Source of the DNA: Paenibacillus macquariensis
Lineage (GTDB): Bacteria; Bacillota; Bacilli; Paenibacillales; Paenibacillaceae
Reading direction: 5' to 3'
Length of the DNA: 64,000 nt
Assembly (NCBI RefSeq): GCF_900156375.1
Contig: NZ_FTNK01000004.1
Location: 372,001 to 436,000, forward strand
Shown piece after piece: positions 62,312 to 64,000 of the stretch. The first letter of the stretch is position 1. Each line of letters begins with the position of its first letter. The notes below the pieces were generated by a model. It was not told the origin of the DNA. It ran no database searches and worked only from the letters and a program-made list of their open reading frames with translations. The translations under genes were made by a program, and so were the position numbers.

Positions 62312-63154
62312 TTGACAACGATTCAAACAGTGCACTCGGAATTGATCCAGAAGTTTAATGATGAGGGTTACCTATTGCTGAAGGGTGTATTGAGTGAAGA
62401 CAGGGTAAGGCGATTAAATGCTGTTGTCGATGGAATTGTAGACGAAGAACCTGAATCACTTTCTTACAATGTGTATAACAGTGTAGAACGACATGAAGAA
62501 ATTGCCTCTCTAATCGATGAACCTACGGTGCTACCCCTAATCGTTCAATTACTAGGTTATAACATTCAATTGCATATCTCTCATCTTACCGTTCGGAAGC
62601 CTAATCCGGGGGATGTACAGACAGCGACGAATAGCTTCATCAACTGGCATCAGGATGGACCGCATCCGCAGTTTCCAAGCATCGGAGGACTTACATCGAC
62701 GTACTATATTAAAGTGTGTTATATCCTGAGCGATATGTCCGAACCGAACCGCGGTAATACGAAGATTATTCCAGGATCGCATAACCGTGTGTACCGACCG
62801 GATTCGGACAATGTAAGAGAACAGCTAACGGATGAAATTCAGATTTGTGGAGATCCAGGCGATGTATTTATTTTCTCACAGAATTTGTGGCATTCAGGTG
62901 CACCTAACCATTCAGCACTAACTCGACGTCAATTATTTCTTGGGTATAGTCCTATTTGGATGCGTCCCATTGATTATAAGATTCCTTCAGAACGACTGCT
63001 GAAGGATGCGAGTCCTATTCGTAAGCAACTATTAGGTATCATTAGTGATAATCCGTTCAACTATTATGTGCCTGACGATTCTATGGTTCCAGTGAAAGAA
63101 TGGTTACAGAAGAACAAGTCAATGGTCTGGAATGATGGAATAATAAATAGCTAA
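62312..63154 (+). CDS. Phytanoyl-CoA dioxygenase (PhyH) family protein
   Basis: A 280-aa iron(II)/2-oxoglutarate-dependent dioxygenase of the PhyH family. The metal triad is His113 and Asp115 in INWHQDGPHP and His194 in NLWHSGAPNHS. The 2-oxoglutarate-binding Arg is probably in TRRQLFLGY just after. NRGNTKIIPGSHNR is the usual family block before the distal His. The TTG at 62312 has AGGAGG upstream and is the only good start. It is followed by a LacI-family regulator gene, which suggests control by a small sugar-like effector; the substrate is unknown. Confidence 0.9.
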   Translation: MTTIQTVHSELIQKFNDEGYLLLKGVLSEDRVRRLNAVVDGIVDEEPESLSYNVYNSVERHEEIASLIDEPTVLPLIVQLLGYNIQLHISHLTVRKPNPGDVQTATNSFINWHQDGPHPQFPSIGGLTSTYYIKVCYILSDMSEPNRGNTKIIPGSHNRVYRPDSDNVREQLTDEIQICGDPGDVFIFSQNLWHSGAPNHSALTRRQLFLGYSPIWMRPIDYKIPSERLLKDASPIRKQLLGIISDNPFNYYVPDDSMVPVKEWLQKNKSMVWNDGIINS

Positions 63155-63190
63155 TTCCTTGTAATGGATGAACGGAGGAAGTTCATTATC

Positions 63191-64000
63191 ATGGTGACAA
63201 GACAAGAAGTAGCAGATCGCGCCGGTGTGTCCGTTGCCGTGGTCTCGTATGTGTTAAATAATCGCAAAATCGTGAAGGAAGAAACCAAGCTCAGAGTACA
63301 AGAAGCCATTCGAGAACTTGGATATCGTCCGAATCAGATAGCACGTAGCTTGAAGACTAAGAAGACACAGCAAATTGCTGTGCTAATTCATTATATCGGG
63401 AATCCATTCGAGGCAGGTCTGTTACTCCACATCGAAACAACTGCCAAGCTACATGGATATTTCGTATTTGTGCAGACGTACGAGTCGGATCGAGAAGAAG
63501 ATTTGCGAGCCTTGTTGATGGGGCGGGTAGATGGGGTTCTCCTACTGGGTCAATCTTTTAGCCAAGAAACATTCGAATATTTCAGTGCCCTTGAAGTACC
63601 CATCGTATCCGTTATGCAGCCTTCTGATTGGGATGGAGGGAAAAGGAACAACACTCCTTATGTTGACATTGAATGGCTACCCAATATGAGTAGCCTTCTT
63701 TCTCATTTGCGTCAGCAGGGACATGAAAAGATCGCCTTTATGACTGTCGGCGGTAATAACCTTCACTATGCCGTTCGATATCACGCTTTTTGCGAAGGGA
63801 TGCGGCTTGAATGTCTAGATTTAAATGGTTCTGCATCGAGAATACTTGATGGCTCGGGTCGATTTGAACAGGCTCGAGCGGTGCTCGGTCGTTTACTTGA
63901 TGATGTAGTGGGAGCACATCTAGACTTCACGGCAATCGTGTGCGCGAATGATTTGATGGCTGCAGGATGTTTAGCTGCATGTCATGAACGAGGAATCCGT
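63191..64000 (+). CDS. LacI-family transcriptional regulator, 3' end outside the window
   Basis: 270 codons are visible, and the gene runs off the edge. Residues 1-50 are a LacI helix-turn-helix with hinge (VTRQEVADRAGVSVAVVSYVLNNR, then YRPNQIARSLK). The ligand domain follows (QIAVLIHYIGNPFEAGLL, GRVDGVLLLG, HEKIAFMTVGGNN, TAIVCANDLMAAGCL). It starts at ATG 63191 with GGAGG about 11 nt before. A LacI regulator directly after the PhyH-family gene suggests shared control of a catabolic set that continues downstream. Confidence 0.92.
   Translation, partial: MVTRQEVADRAGVSVAVVSYVLNNRKIVKEETKLRVQEAIRELGYRPNQIARSLKTKKTQQIAVLIHYIGNPFEAGLLLHIETTAKLHGYFVFVQTYESDREEDLRALLMGRVDGVLLLGQSFSQETFEYFSALEVPIVSVMQPSDWDGGKRNNTPYVDIEWLPNMSSLLSHLRQQGHEKIAFMTVGGNNLHYAVRYHAFCEGMRLECLDLNGSASRILDGSGRFEQARAVLGRLLDDVVGAHLDFTAIVCANDLMAAGCLAACHERGIR

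Overview
The window looks like chromosome of a Paenibacillus or close relative (Bacillota). The support is moderate-to-low GC, strong AGGAGG-type ribosome sites with many TTG/GTG starts, YesM/YesN-type two-component genes, an SLH/GLUG-type surface-protein remnant, and a Bacillales-style eps locus. No rRNA, complete insertion sequence or CRISPR array was seen.

Layout. (1) 1-2070: a decayed GLUG/SLH surface-protein gene between terminators. (2) 2144-8210: single genes: branched-chain aminotransferase with a divergent LysR regulator, a Vat-family acetyltransferase, a YjbR-family protein, a membrane protein with a PstS-like binding domain, and an AraC/GyrI regulator. (3) 9030-29974: a complete Wzx/Wzy exopolysaccharide locus. 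It holds a chain-length regulator and tyrosine kinase, an EAR-like antitermination RNA followed by a terminator, GalU, the priming transferase, five glycosyltransferases, polymerase, flippase, two acetyltransferases, pyruvyltransferase, ManC, UDP-glucose dehydrogenase, and two exported or anchored proteins of unknown family. The predicted product is an acidic heteropolysaccharide made from UDP-Glc, UDP-GlcA and GDP-Man, with pyruvate and probably acetyl groups. (4) 29976-38900: XRE regulator, a LuxR-type fragment, a FusB/FusC-like EF-G-binding protein behind a short leader ORF and an SD-sequestering hairpin, an AraC/binding-protein fusion regulator with a Fur-boxed siderophore-binding lipoprotein, and a DrrAB-type ABC exporter. 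(5) 39480-48704: an ArsR/oxidoreductase pair, then one intact and three degraded copies of a tRNA-Ala(GGC) gene interleaved with a MalT-like regulator, an oxidoreductase, an ECF41 sigma-factor module with a near-consensus ECF41 promoter, and a TniQ/TnsD fragment. This looks like a repeatedly used insertion hotspot. (6) 48777-57629: AraC regulator divergent from a sugar-catabolic set (three Gfo/Idh/MocA dehydrogenases, one with an in-frame TGA, and a sugar isomerase), then debris (RadC fragment, kinase pseudogene) and a GH35 beta-galactosidase. (7) 58016-64000: YesM-type kinase, a frameshifted YesN-type response regulator, Ig-like-domain debris, a PhyH-family dioxygenase and the start of a LacI-family regulator.

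The points I rate most worth a second look are the EAR/terminator region inside eps, the leader-peptide attenuator in front of the FusB-like gene, the serial tRNA-Ala copies with the TniQ remnant, the self-contained ECF41 module, the internally duplicated secreted protein of the eps locus, and the inverted pair of about 135-bp palindromic elements inside the eps operon. All identifications are by eye; no database search was run.
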